Shown here: piece after piece, positions 25,574 to 33,440 of the stretch
How the letters are laid out: each line of letters begins with the position of its first letter
Position numbering within the stretch: position 1 is the first letter of the stretch
Source of the DNA: Streptomyces sp. NBC_01217
Lineage (GTDB): Bacteria; Actinomycetota; Actinomycetes; Streptomycetales; Streptomycetaceae
Reading direction: 5' to 3'
DNA length: 64,000 nucleotides
NCBI RefSeq assembly: GCF_035994185.1
Contig: NZ_CP108538.1
Coordinates: 5,743,501 to 5,807,500 of the forward strand
Notes under the pieces: model-generated
Told to the model about the DNA's origin: nothing
The model's input: only the letters and a program-made list of their open reading frames with translations
Database searches by the model: none
Made by a program: the position numbers and the translations under genes

Positions 25574-26077
25574 CTACGTGCCCGTGGTGCCGTCCACGAG
25601 CTCCCGGATCACGTCGAGGTGGCCGTTGTGCCGGGCGGTCTCCTCGATCAGGTGCAGGACGATCCACCGCAGATCGGGGTGACGGCCGTCCTTGTGCGGG
25701 CGTTCGGCCGGTGTGTCCAGGTCGTGCGTGGCGACCAGTTCGCGATAGCGGGTGGTCCGTTCCTCGTACTGCGACAGCACATCGGCGAGCGGCATGTCCA
25801 CCGCGATGCGCATCTCACGGTCGGGGTCCTCGTCCGTCCACGGCCCCTCGTCCTCCTGGCCGAGGAAGGCCACCTCGAACCAGAAGTACTCGACCCAGCT
25901 GAGGTGGTTGATCAGTCCGGAGACCGTCATCAGGGGCGATCCGGGCAGCGGGGCACGGCGGGCGTCCTGAGCCGAGATGCCCTCGCACTTCGCGCGTGCG
26001 GTGTCGCGGGCGTAGTCGAGGAAGGTGGCCAACTGGGTGCGCTCGTCCCATGCGGGAGGCGAATCGGTGCGTGTCAT
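25574..26077 (-). CDS. DinB/DUF664-family protein
   Basis: A 167-residue four-helix-bundle protein of the DinB/YfiT-like DUF664 group. Signature segments are SGLINHLSWVEYFWFEV and WIVLHLIEETARHNGHLDVI; the His residues in them form the usual metal site. Members include mycothiol-dependent enzymes and uncharacterised metalloproteins. ATG 26077 is used (MTRTDSPPAWDERTQL). It is convergent with the F420 enzyme, stop codons 15 bases apart. Confidence 0.9.
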   Translation of the reverse strand: MTRTDSPPAWDERTQLATFLDYARDTARAKCEGISAQDARRAPLPGSPLMTVSGLINHLSWVEYFWFEVAFLGQEDEGPWTDEDPDREMRIAVDMPLADVLSQYEERTTRYRELVATHDLDTPAERPHKDGRHPDLRWIVLHLIEETARHNGHLDVIRELVDGTTGT

Positions 26078-26257
26078 CGACGCACATGATCTGCCATCGC
26101 CGGGCCCCTGTCCATCGCGTTGTTCCAATGGGCCCCGCCCCTGGGTCCGTGGGCCCAAGCCCGGGCGGGCGGCGCTCATTACGCTCGTACGCGACCGATT
26201 GTGAGCCCGTACGCACCTGGATCTGCACGCTCCACCACTTCTTGGAGTGATGTGTCG

Positions 26258-26851
26258 ATGAGTGACGGTTTCTTCTACTCGTACCACCTCGGCTGGAGCC
26301 GCCCGGACGCCGAGTCGCTCTTCGGCGATCTCGACGCGGCGGGACTGCGGCTCAGGCACCCCGCCACGCGGCGGGTCACGCTCCTCGGCCCCGGGCCGGG
26401 CCCGCGGGGCACTCCTTCGTGGGTGACCAGGGAGCAACTCGTACTCCTGGCCGGTCTGCAGCGGCTCGACAGGGTCGACTTCCTGCTGTGGCTGAGCAGC
26501 GGGGCCGATGTCCGCGCGCGCATCCGGCGGATGGCGGACGGAGTCGTCGCGCTCGAATTCGGATTCGGGCGGCTGACGCGGGATGAGCAGGAGGTGGCCG
26601 CGCGGGCGATCCGGGAGGCCATAGGGCGGGCTTCCGTGCTCTGCATCGGCTTCGTGGTCGACCGGGAGGGGGCCTCCGCGGCGACCGACTGGAGCGGTGT
26701 CGTCATCAACGGCACGTCCTATTTCGACAGTTGGCCGGACACGCTCGCCGTACGGCATGAAATCGCCGCGACGCAGCCGCAGTTGTCCGGAGTCGCCTCC
26801 TACGACCAGTCGCCGTGGATGCTGTTCGGGAGCGAGGTCCCAAGCCGGTAG
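26258..26851 (+). CDS. Hypothetical protein upstream of the toxin gene
   Basis: A 197-residue soluble protein I do not recognise. It starts MSDGFFYSYHLGWSRPDAES and includes LDRVDFLLWLSSGADVRARI, IGRASVLCIGFVVDREG and WSGVVINGTSYFDSW. No signal peptide or membrane span. GGAG lies 10 bases before ATG 26258; a GTG at 26252 is an alternative. It is on the same strand as the toxin gene, which begins about 80 bases on, so a link (chaperone, second immunity protein) is possible but unproven. Confidence 0.7.
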   Translation: MSDGFFYSYHLGWSRPDAESLFGDLDAAGLRLRHPATRRVTLLGPGPGPRGTPSWVTREQLVLLAGLQRLDRVDFLLWLSSGADVRARIRRMADGVVALEFGFGRLTRDEQEVAARAIREAIGRASVLCIGFVVDREGASAATDWSGVVINGTSYFDSWPDTLAVRHEIAATQPQLSGVASYDQSPWMLFGSEVPSR

Positions 26852-26932
26852 CCGGCACGGCAACTTCCGGCGGAATCAGCGACTTTGAGCCCTGCATTGG
26901 GTCCTGAGGCCCATGCGCCGAAGGGTGTCGTC

Positions 26933-29344
26933 GTGGTCGGATGCGTGGAGTGGCCGAACTGTGGCCGCACACCGGCAAGCTGGGGGACTCGTCGTGTCTG
27001 GCATAGGCGCAATTGCGGTTGTGGGCGGTGGCGGCGCGGGCGGGGCCGGCGGCCGCTGCCGCGCCCGTTGCAGGCGGTGCTGATCCTCGTCCGGGTCCTC
27101 TTCGCGGCCGCGGTCCTCGGCGGTGCCGGTGTGCTGACGGTGGCGTCGGCGCTCAATGAGGTCGACGGCCAGTTGCTCGGGCTGCTGCTGTACGCGGCGC
27201 TGCCGAGCGTGACCGCGTTCGTGCTCTCGCTGTATCTGCGGACCGGCGGCATCTGGATCTGGCGCGGGCTCCTGGCCATCCACGTCTGGCTCATCCTCGG
27301 CGCGCTGGCGACCCTCGGCGGGGACGGCGGCGGGCGGGGCGTGACACAGCTGGTGATGCCCGTCACCGTCGTCGTCCTGCTGCTTCGGCCCAGCTCGCGC
27401 GAGTGGTTCGACCTTCCCATCGAACAGCGGTTGCCGCACCGGCGGTTCAGCATCGCGCGGATGATCAGGTGGCGCCGTGACGACGCCGGCCAGACCGCGA
27501 TGGAATACCTGGGCATGATCCTGGTGGTCGTGGCCCTCATCGGCGGACTTGTCGCCACGGGGATCGGCGCCCAGCTGACCGGTGAGATGCGGAGCGCGAT
27601 CTGCCAACTGACCGGCAGCGCGTGCCCTGCGCCCGGGAGCGATGTGGCGACGGGGGACGGGGGGCAGTCCGCGGGGACGTCGGGGTCCGGTGGTACGGAA
27701 TCCGGCGGGTCCGGCTCGGACGCGGGCGGCTCGGACGCGGGTGGCGCGGTTGGGTCCGGTGGTACGGATTCGGGCGGGACGGCCGCGTCCGGCGGTACGG
27801 ATTCCGGCGGTACGGATTCCGGAGGGGCGGGTGCGGCCGGTGGCTCCAATGCGGCGGGCGGTTCGGGCTCCGGTTCCGGTTCCGGCGGAGGCGACCCCGT
27901 CACCCAGGTCGACGACGGCGGTGACGACGTGGACACCTCCGGCGAGCCGGACGGTGGCGACGACGTGGACGACGGCGGCGACGGCGGCGACGAGAAGCCC
28001 GGCGAGAGCTGCACCTCCGGCGTCGGCGCCTTCTTCTCCTGCGCCGCACACCAGACAGGCGGCTTCTTCACGGGCCTGATCGGCGACGGGCTGTGGGGCG
28101 ACATCACCGGCACGTTCGACACGGTCATCCACCCCATCAAGGCGTGGAACGGCCTGATGGACTACGGCAAGAGCCTCGGAGACAAGTGGAGCGAGGACTC
28201 CAAGGGCGCCGGGGACAAGTGGTCCGACGGCGACTACCTCGGTGCGGTCTGGGACTGGACCAAGGCGTCCGGCGGCACCGGGCTGAAGGTCCTGGACGAC
28301 ATGTTCATCGGCGACGACGTCCGCGACATGTGGAACCGGGGCGACGAGGGCCAGGCGATCGGCACCGGCCTCTGGAACATCGGTTCCCTGTTCATCCCCG
28401 GCTACGGCGAGGCCAAGCTCGTCGGCAAGTTCGGAAAGCTGGGCAAGCTCGGGAAACTCGGCAAGCTCGGCGAGGTGGCCGAAAAGGCGTCGGAGGCCGC
28501 GGCCAAGGCGAAGAAGGCTGCCAAGGCGGGCGATGTCGCGGGCGCGGAGAAGGCCGCGAAGGAAGCGCAGCAGCACGCCGACGACGCCGCCGAAGAGGCA
28601 GGCCTCAAGGGCTGCACCGTCGGCATGGGCGGCCACGTACGAGTCCCGTACGGCAGCGGCGCAGGCATGGGACTGCCCGGCTCGGGCACCGGAGTCATGG
28701 CCGCGGCCCGCACGTCCGTGCCCGTCGGGTTCCTCGCCGGAAAGTGCGACGAGGTCGACCCGGAGAAGAAGGCGGCGGCCGACGAGGCCCAGAGGCTGGC
28801 CGACGAGGCGAAGAAGGCGGCCGCCGCGGCCAAGCGGAAGCAGGAGCTGGAGCGCGCCCAGAACCTTCCGAAACCGGCCTGGTACAAGGACCTGAAGGAC
28901 CCGCCGGCCGGGGCCAAGGACGGCGGCGAGGGGAACTGGCAGGAGATCAAGCCGGGCGTCTGGAGCTATCCGACGGAAATGGGCGCCCGCTATCAGGAGC
29001 AGATCTCCAAGGTGGGCCGTGGAAAGGAATACCGGGTGCCGCTGGACAAGCTCACGGGCAAGCCGGTCGACTTCGACGGCTGGGACGCCTCGCGCGGCAC
29101 GTACCTCGAAGCGAAATACGGGTACAGGGGCAAGGACTACTACAACGCCGATACCGGGGAACTCACACCGGATCTCGCCAACCGCTGGGCCGATCAGGCA
29201 ACTCGGCAAGTGGACGCGGCACGGGGAAAGCCGGTCGAATGGCACCTCTCCGATCCGGACGTCGCCGAAGCGGCGGAGGAGATGTTCGAACTGAGGGGTA
29301 TCAACGTTAAGGTGATCAACACCCCTGGTGATGTGACCGGCTGA
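26933..29344 (+). CDS. Polymorphic toxin: 4-TM module, Flp-pilin-like segment, Tox-REase-5 C-terminus
   Basis: About 803 residues. Four hydrophobic spans lie near residues 46-150, followed by an Arg-rich stretch and then a type IVb pilin signal segment: DDAG, cut site, QTAMEYLGMILVVVALIGG (Gly186/Gln187, Glu at +5, Tyr at +6). This closely matches the Flp pilin at 5492. A Gly/Ser/Asp-rich linker (about 230-360) leads to a middle region with a GKLGKLGKLGKLG run and Ala/Lys/Glu helices. The last about 135 residues match the Tox-REase-5 nuclease fold (FDGWDASRGTYLEAKYGY, WADQATRQVDAARGKPVEWH). It should cleave nucleic acid. An immunity gene follows. Start uncertain: GTG 26933 after AAGGG is used; GTG 26945, TTG 27068 and GTG 27077 are alternatives. 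Confidence 0.85.
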   Translation: MVGCVEWPNCGRTPASWGTRRVWHRRNCGCGRWRRGRGRRPLPRPLQAVLILVRVLFAAAVLGGAGVLTVASALNEVDGQLLGLLLYAALPSVTAFVLSLYLRTGGIWIWRGLLAIHVWLILGALATLGGDGGGRGVTQLVMPVTVVVLLLRPSSREWFDLPIEQRLPHRRFSIARMIRWRRDDAGQTAMEYLGMILVVVALIGGLVATGIGAQLTGEMRSAICQLTGSACPAPGSDVATGDGGQSAGTSGSGGTESGGSGSDAGGSDAGGAVGSGGTDSGGTAASGGTDSGGTDSGGAGAAGGSNAAGGSGSGSGSGGGDPVTQVDDGGDDVDTSGEPDGGDDVDDGGDGGDEKPGESCTSGVGAFFSCAAHQTGGFFTGLIGDGLWGDITGTFDTVIHPIKAWNGLMDYGKSLGDKWSEDSKGAGDKWSDGDYLGAVWDWTKASGGTGLKVLDDMFIGDDVRDMWNRGDEGQAIGTGLWNIGSLFIPGYGEAKLVGKFGKLGKLGKLGKLGEVAEKASEAAAKAKKAAKAGDVAGAEKAAKEAQQHADDAAEEAGLKGCTVGMGGHVRVPYGSGAGMGLPGSGTGVMAAARTSVPVGFLAGKCDEVDPEKKAAADEAQRLADEAKKAAAAAKRKQELERAQNLPKPAWYKDLKDPPAGAKDGGEGNWQEIKPGVWSYPTEMGARYQEQISKVGRGKEYRVPLDKLTGKPVDFDGWDASRGTYLEAKYGYRGKDYYNADTGELTPDLANRWADQATRQVDAARGKPVEWHLSDPDVAEAAEEMFELRGINVKVINTPGDVTG
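27640..27995 (+). repeat. Low-complexity Gly/Ser/Thr/Asp linker repeats inside the toxin gene
   Basis: Imperfect short repeats such as GGTACGGATTCCGGCGG occur several times and encode SGGTDSGGTDSGG-like sequence, then an Asp/Gly-rich stretch (DDGGDDVD). This flexible region separates the pilin-like segment from the toxin body, as expected for a surface-exposed spacer. Confidence 0.8.
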
Positions 29345-29394
29345 TTGCCGAACAGGCAGCGAAGTGCGGGACCGAAAGCTGAGGAGAGCGTTTC

Positions 29395-30123
29395 GTGCTG
29401 TACGTGGTCGTCAATGGACTCTGGGGTCCTCGCGAAGAGGGTCCGCAGGAAATCGCCGGGCGCTGGTTCGACACCCTCACCCGGCTCAAGGACATCGACG
29501 GCCCGACCTTCGACGCGTGGCACGAGTCCGAGGGCGGTATCGAGTCCGATCCCGTACTGAAGCCTTCGGTTCCCGCGCTGGCCGAGTACATCGAACGGAA
29601 GAACACAGGGCCCGACCTCGACGTGGTCGGATACACATCGTCCCTGTGGGCGCGCAACCCCGGGATGCCGCAAGCGACGTCGGCGATTCACGCGGGCGGC
29701 ACGTCCCTTTATGCGGCGAACTCGGTCTCCCTCGCCTTCCGGTCACGCGAGGTGGATGAATCCGCGGAAGTGATCCGGCGTGCTCCGGACATTCTGCGCG
29801 CCTTCGCGGAAGTCTGGGACATCGATGGCGGTCAGGTGTACAGCAAGCCTCAATACCGTGCGGTGGCCGACCAATTCGATCTGAGGAACACCGACCCCCG
29901 TTGCGGCCGGGCGGTCTTCCTCTCCGCCAATCGTGCCGCTCTCGCGCCCGAGGGGCTGCCGGGGACGTACGTGCGCACCGCACACAGCGGACTGGTCATC
30001 GATCTGACGCGCGGTGGTACGCAGTCCCCGGCCATCGAGACGATCATCGAGACCAACAGGCAACTGCGGGCGGCCGGGGCGCTGGAACCCCTCCCGCAAC
30101 CCTTCGGCCGGGACAAGCTCTGA
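29395..30123 (+). CDS. Imm52-family immunity protein
   Basis: A 242-residue cytosolic protein directly after the Tox-REase-5 gene, 50 bases away. The N-terminus MLYVVVNGLWGPREEGPQEI with GRWFDTLTRLKDID resembles the Imm52 family, which is known to accompany Tox-REase-5 toxins in Proteobacteria and Actinobacteria. Its presumed job is to bind and block the toxin nuclease. GAGGAG precedes GTG 29395. No signal peptide, as expected for protection of the producer and its siblings. Family call is by motif memory, so moderate to good. Confidence 0.78.
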   Translation: MLYVVVNGLWGPREEGPQEIAGRWFDTLTRLKDIDGPTFDAWHESEGGIESDPVLKPSVPALAEYIERKNTGPDLDVVGYTSSLWARNPGMPQATSAIHAGGTSLYAANSVSLAFRSREVDESAEVIRRAPDILRAFAEVWDIDGGQVYSKPQYRAVADQFDLRNTDPRCGRAVFLSANRAALAPEGLPGTYVRTAHSGLVIDLTRGGTQSPAIETIIETNRQLRAAGALEPLPQPFGRDKL

Positions 30124-30143
30124 CACACGTACGCCCGCCCCCC

Positions 30144-30593
30144 TCAGAGCCATCCCCGCATCGCCGCGAACCCCACCAGCAGCCCCGCCGCGAACGCCCC
30201 CAGCACGACCGCGAACAGCGCGGGCATCACCACCGGCCCCCATGCCCCCGGCCCCGCCACCGTCGCGTGCTCTGCCGGGTCCGCCGGGTCGTAGCTGACC
30301 CGGACCGGCGCCCCCACCTCGAAGCCGAACGGCCCCGGGGCGTGGTCGGTGAACTCGATGTCGCGGCCGTCGCGGGTACGGAACGCGAAGACGTACTCGG
30401 TGGCGTAACCGCGCTCCATGCCCGGCCCCCGGTCGACCGTCCGGCGGTCCGCACACCTTCCCTCGGCGTGCTCGCCGTGCCGGGCCAGCCGCAGCACACG
30501 GATCAGCCGCAGCGCCGACCGGATGGCGAACGCGCCGAGGAACAGACCGAACAGCAGCAGGAACGTGGCCGTGCCGCCGGGCAGGACCTGCAT
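30144..30593 (-). CDS. DUF3592-family membrane protein
   Basis: A 149-residue DUF3592 protein: an N-terminal span (TATFLLLFGLFLGAFAIRSA), an extracytoplasmic loop with the family pattern (EGRCADRRTV, RDIEFTDHAPGPFGFEVGAP, VRVSYDPADPAEHATV), and a C-terminal span (VMPALFAVVLGAFAAGLLVG). Function unknown. It is third in a minus-strand run after the 4-TM/pilin protein and the lipoprotein, with 20 bases to the lipoprotein stop, and is convergent with the immunity gene. Confidence 0.85.
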   Translation of the reverse strand: MQVLPGGTATFLLLFGLFLGAFAIRSALRLIRVLRLARHGEHAEGRCADRRTVDRGPGMERGYATEYVFAFRTRDGRDIEFTDHAPGPFGFEVGAPVRVSYDPADPAEHATVAGPGAWGPVVMPALFAVVLGAFAAGLLVGFAAMRGWL

Positions 30594-30613
30594 GAACGCG
30601 TGCCCCCGATCCG

Positions 30614-31198
30614 CTACTTGACCGTGATCGACTCGACGAACGCGTCGAGATCCTGCCGGCTCAGCGAGCCCTTCACCGCATTGATCCGGACCGCGAACGG
30701 CACGTCTTTCGAATCGACGCCCGCCACCACGACGCCCGTCATCCGGGTGCCCGGCGCCGGGGTCTGCTCCTTGCCGCTCGACGTGAACTCGTAGTCGATC
30801 CTGCGCGCGTCACGGGCACTCTCCGCGCCCGCGAGCCGCACGTCCGAGGTCTCCTTGCGGGTCGCCCCGAGACCGATGCCCGCGCCCGCGGCGGCCGCCG
30901 CCTCACCGGCATCGTCCACGCCCGTCGCGAAGTCGAGCTGCACGGACACCATGCCGGTGCGCAGCCCGCCCTCCTCCTTCAGCGCGACAGCGGCGTTGGC
31001 CTCTGCGCGCCCGGCCGCGGGCTGTTCCTTGTAGCCCTTGTCCTCCGGGTAGCCGACGGAGAGGCTCTTGGTGTCGAGCTTGCCCCAGCCCTCCGGGACC
31101 GTTGCGGCATCGTCGCCGCCGCAGCCGGTGAGCAGGGCGAGGCCGATGGCGGCGGCAGCAGCTGCTCCGACCGCCCGGGACATCTTCATCGTCGTCAT
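30614..31198 (-). CDS. Predicted lipoprotein, unknown function
   Basis: A 194-residue lipoprotein: MKMSRAVGAAAAAAIGLALL, then the lipobox LLTGC with the Cys near residue 25. The mature part (WGKLDTKSLSVGYPEDKGYK, TGVVVAGVDSKDVPFAVRIN) resembles small LpqN/LpqT-like actinobacterial lipoproteins with a PsbP/Mog1-type fold, but that is only a guess. It lies 80 bases after the large pilin-segment protein and 20 before the DUF3592 gene, all on the minus strand. Confidence 0.75.
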   Translation of the reverse strand: MTTMKMSRAVGAAAAAAIGLALLTGCGGDDAATVPEGWGKLDTKSLSVGYPEDKGYKEQPAAGRAEANAAVALKEEGGLRTGMVSVQLDFATGVDDAGEAAAAAGAGIGLGATRKETSDVRLAGAESARDARRIDYEFTSSGKEQTPAPGTRMTGVVVAGVDSKDVPFAVRINAVKGSLSRQDLDAFVESITVK

Positions 31199-31278
31199 CG
31201 CCCATCGCCTCGTCGTCGTGCCTGCCTGCCTGCCGCGCACCGTAGCCGTACCCCGTTCGCCGTACCCCGATGTACGCA

Positions 31279-33273
31279 CTACTTCGCGCAGTAGCTGTAG
31301 GGGAGGTACGAGCGCTTGTCGCCCTGCGGAGCACCGAGGAACTGCGCGTCCGTCAGTGTCTCCTTCTTGTGCTCGTCCGAGATGGAGAATCCGAGACTCA
31401 TGCCGAGCGAGACCTCGAAGCCGAACTCCTGGGCGTCCGTCTCGCCGTGGTACTGCATGGTGCTCGACAGGCCGTCCTGGAACATCATCCGGTCGAAGGG
31501 GTCTGTTCCGTCAGGCTTCTGCTGCAGCGACTTGTCGCCGAACATGTACTCGAACGGTGCGGTGTTGTTGCCGCTGCCGTCCAGCCAGTTCTCGGCGATC
31601 GCCCGCTTGTCCTCGGTGGCCCTGTCGGTGTCCTTGCCGAAGACGATCGAGTTCGTCTGGACCTCGATGCCGGTGTCGCCGGACGAGTCCGTGACGCTGC
31701 CCTTGCCGCCGCGCTTGTCGCCGTCCTTCTTGCCGTTGTCGCCCTTGGCCTCGCCCTTGTCGGACGTCGAGCCGGTCTCGACCGTCTTCGTCATGTCGAT
31801 GCGGACGATCTTGCCGGTCTTCTGGTCACGGGTGACGGTGATCGCCCCGGTGCGGGTGTCCTTCGCGCCGGCCGTGCCGGTGAGCGGGCCCGTCGTGCCG
31901 CTGACCTTGCCCTCCAGTTCGAGCTTGGCGGTGTACGTGTACGACTCGTTGCCGTTCACGTCGTCCTTGGTGATGGTCACATCGGGGGAGAACTTGGCCT
32001 TGCCGCCCAGCTTGGCACCGAGCGCGGACTCGTCGGCCGCGCTGATGGAGAGCCCGCCGTCGGCGTACACGTTGAGACCGATGGTCGAGTAGGAGATCTT
32101 CTTGTCGCCGATCTTCTTCTCGACGTCCTCCTTCTTCTCGGCCCACTTCATGCCCGAGTACCAGCCGCCGCCGTAGCCGCCGCTGTACTTGGTGGAGGTC
32201 TCCCACATCTTCATTTCCTCGATGTCGTCCCGCATCTTCCTGGCGTCCTCCTCGCTCCTGAAGACCCAGGTGTCACCGTTGGTGATCTTGATGCCGCCGC
32301 CGACGTCCACATCGGCCTTGCCCAGCTTGCCCAGTTTGACGCCGGGGGTGCTGGCGGTGGCGCCGGCCGATGCGGCGTCCGTGAACGTCATGTAGACCAG
32401 CTTGTCGTTCTCGTCGACCTTGCCGTCCTCGTTCACATCCGTCTTGGCCTGGCTGACCTTCTGCTGGAAGCCGTACTCGTTGCCCCACTCGAACCAGCCG
32501 ATCTTGACCTTGTCGCCGACGGTGTCGGAGATGCTGGAGACCTGGCACAGTTTGGGTTCGTAGTCGGCGTCCGTCCTCGGCTTCGCGGTGGTGTCCCCGC
32601 CGCCGGAGGAACAGCTGCCACCGCCACCCATCGAGCTGATCGCACAGCGGATGCGTTCCCCGATCTGCCCGCCGACCCCCGCCATGGCCATCGCGCCGAT
32701 CAGCGTGACGACGAGGACGACGACCCCGAGGTACTCCAGGGCGGTGGCTCCGCCGTCCCGCCAGGAGTACGGGTACGGCGGGGTGGCCGACCGTTCGTCG
32801 CGGTCGTCCAGCAGCCGGTCGACGGCCAGCCCCACGGCCGAACCGGTCACCAGCGCCACGATCGGCATCAGCGTGCCCTCGAAGCCCACGAGATGCCAGG
32901 ACACGGCGAATCCGTAGACGAGGGCGGCCAGCGGGATGCCGAGCGAGGCGAGCAGTGTCAGCAGGCGTGACCCGCGCTGCTCGTCGGGCAGGACCCGGGC
33001 CGAGGCCAGGACCGTGAGGACGGTCGTGATGACGTTCGGTACGTGGAGCAGGGCCAGGCGCCAGCCGAAGGACGTGAGCCGTTCGTCGGTGGCGAGCAGC
33101 TCGACGAGCCCGCGCGACACCAGATATCCGGCGGCGATGTAGACCAGGGCACCGGCCGCCCAGCTACGGGTCAGCGCGAAGAACACGCCCCCGCTCGCGC
33201 CGGAGCCACCACCCCCGCTCCCCGGTGGTATGTGGCCCGCGCCCCCGCTTCCCCAGCCCCCGCCACCAGCCAC
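31279..33273 (-). CDS. Large membrane protein with 4-TM module, pilin-like segment and EF-hand-like loop
   Basis: A 664-residue protein. A Gly-rich N-terminus is followed by four spans (LVYIAAGYLVSRGLV, NVITTVLTVLASARV, LLASLGIPLAALVYGF, LMPIVALVTGSAVGLAV). Then a type IVb pilin segment: RDGG, cut site, ATALEYLGVVVLVVTLIGA (Gly175/Ala176, Glu at +5, Tyr at +6). The remaining about 440 residues are beta-rich and exported, with an EF-hand-like loop (DVNEDGKVDEND), Cys pairs near CAISSM and SC, and a very acidic/Lys-rich stretch. GTG 33273 has GAGGAAG upstream; ATG 33303 is an alternative. I know no function; its N-terminal plan copies that of the toxin at 26933. Confidence 0.8.
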   Translation of the reverse strand: MAGGGGWGSGGAGHIPPGSGGGGSGASGGVFFALTRSWAAGALVYIAAGYLVSRGLVELLATDERLTSFGWRLALLHVPNVITTVLTVLASARVLPDEQRGSRLLTLLASLGIPLAALVYGFAVSWHLVGFEGTLMPIVALVTGSAVGLAVDRLLDDRDERSATPPYPYSWRDGGATALEYLGVVVLVVTLIGAMAMAGVGGQIGERIRCAISSMGGGGSCSSGGGDTTAKPRTDADYEPKLCQVSSISDTVGDKVKIGWFEWGNEYGFQQKVSQAKTDVNEDGKVDENDKLVYMTFTDAASAGATASTPGVKLGKLGKADVDVGGGIKITNGDTWVFRSEEDARKMRDDIEEMKMWETSTKYSGGYGGGWYSGMKWAEKKEDVEKKIGDKKISYSTIGLNVYADGGLSISAADESALGAKLGGKAKFSPDVTITKDDVNGNESYTYTAKLELEGKVSGTTGPLTGTAGAKDTRTGAITVTRDQKTGKIVRIDMTKTVETGSTSDKGEAKGDNGKKDGDKRGGKGSVTDSSGDTGIEVQTNSIVFGKDTDRATEDKRAIAENWLDGSGNNTAPFEYMFGDKSLQQKPDGTDPFDRMMFQDGLSSTMQYHGETDAQEFGFEVSLGMSLGFSISDEHKKETLTDAQFLGAPQGDKRSYLPYSYCAK

Positions 33274-33440
33274 GATTCTTCCTCTCCGACGCCCACGTGC
33301 CATGCCTGCGCCCGCGGTCCCGGACGCGGGTGTGGCCGTGAGCGTACGGCTGTACGAGCCGGGTGACCTGGGCCCTCGGCCCCAAAGTCGGGCCCAACGA
33401 CCGCGAGGACGATCCGGGACGAGCAGAGATAATCGGCAGC

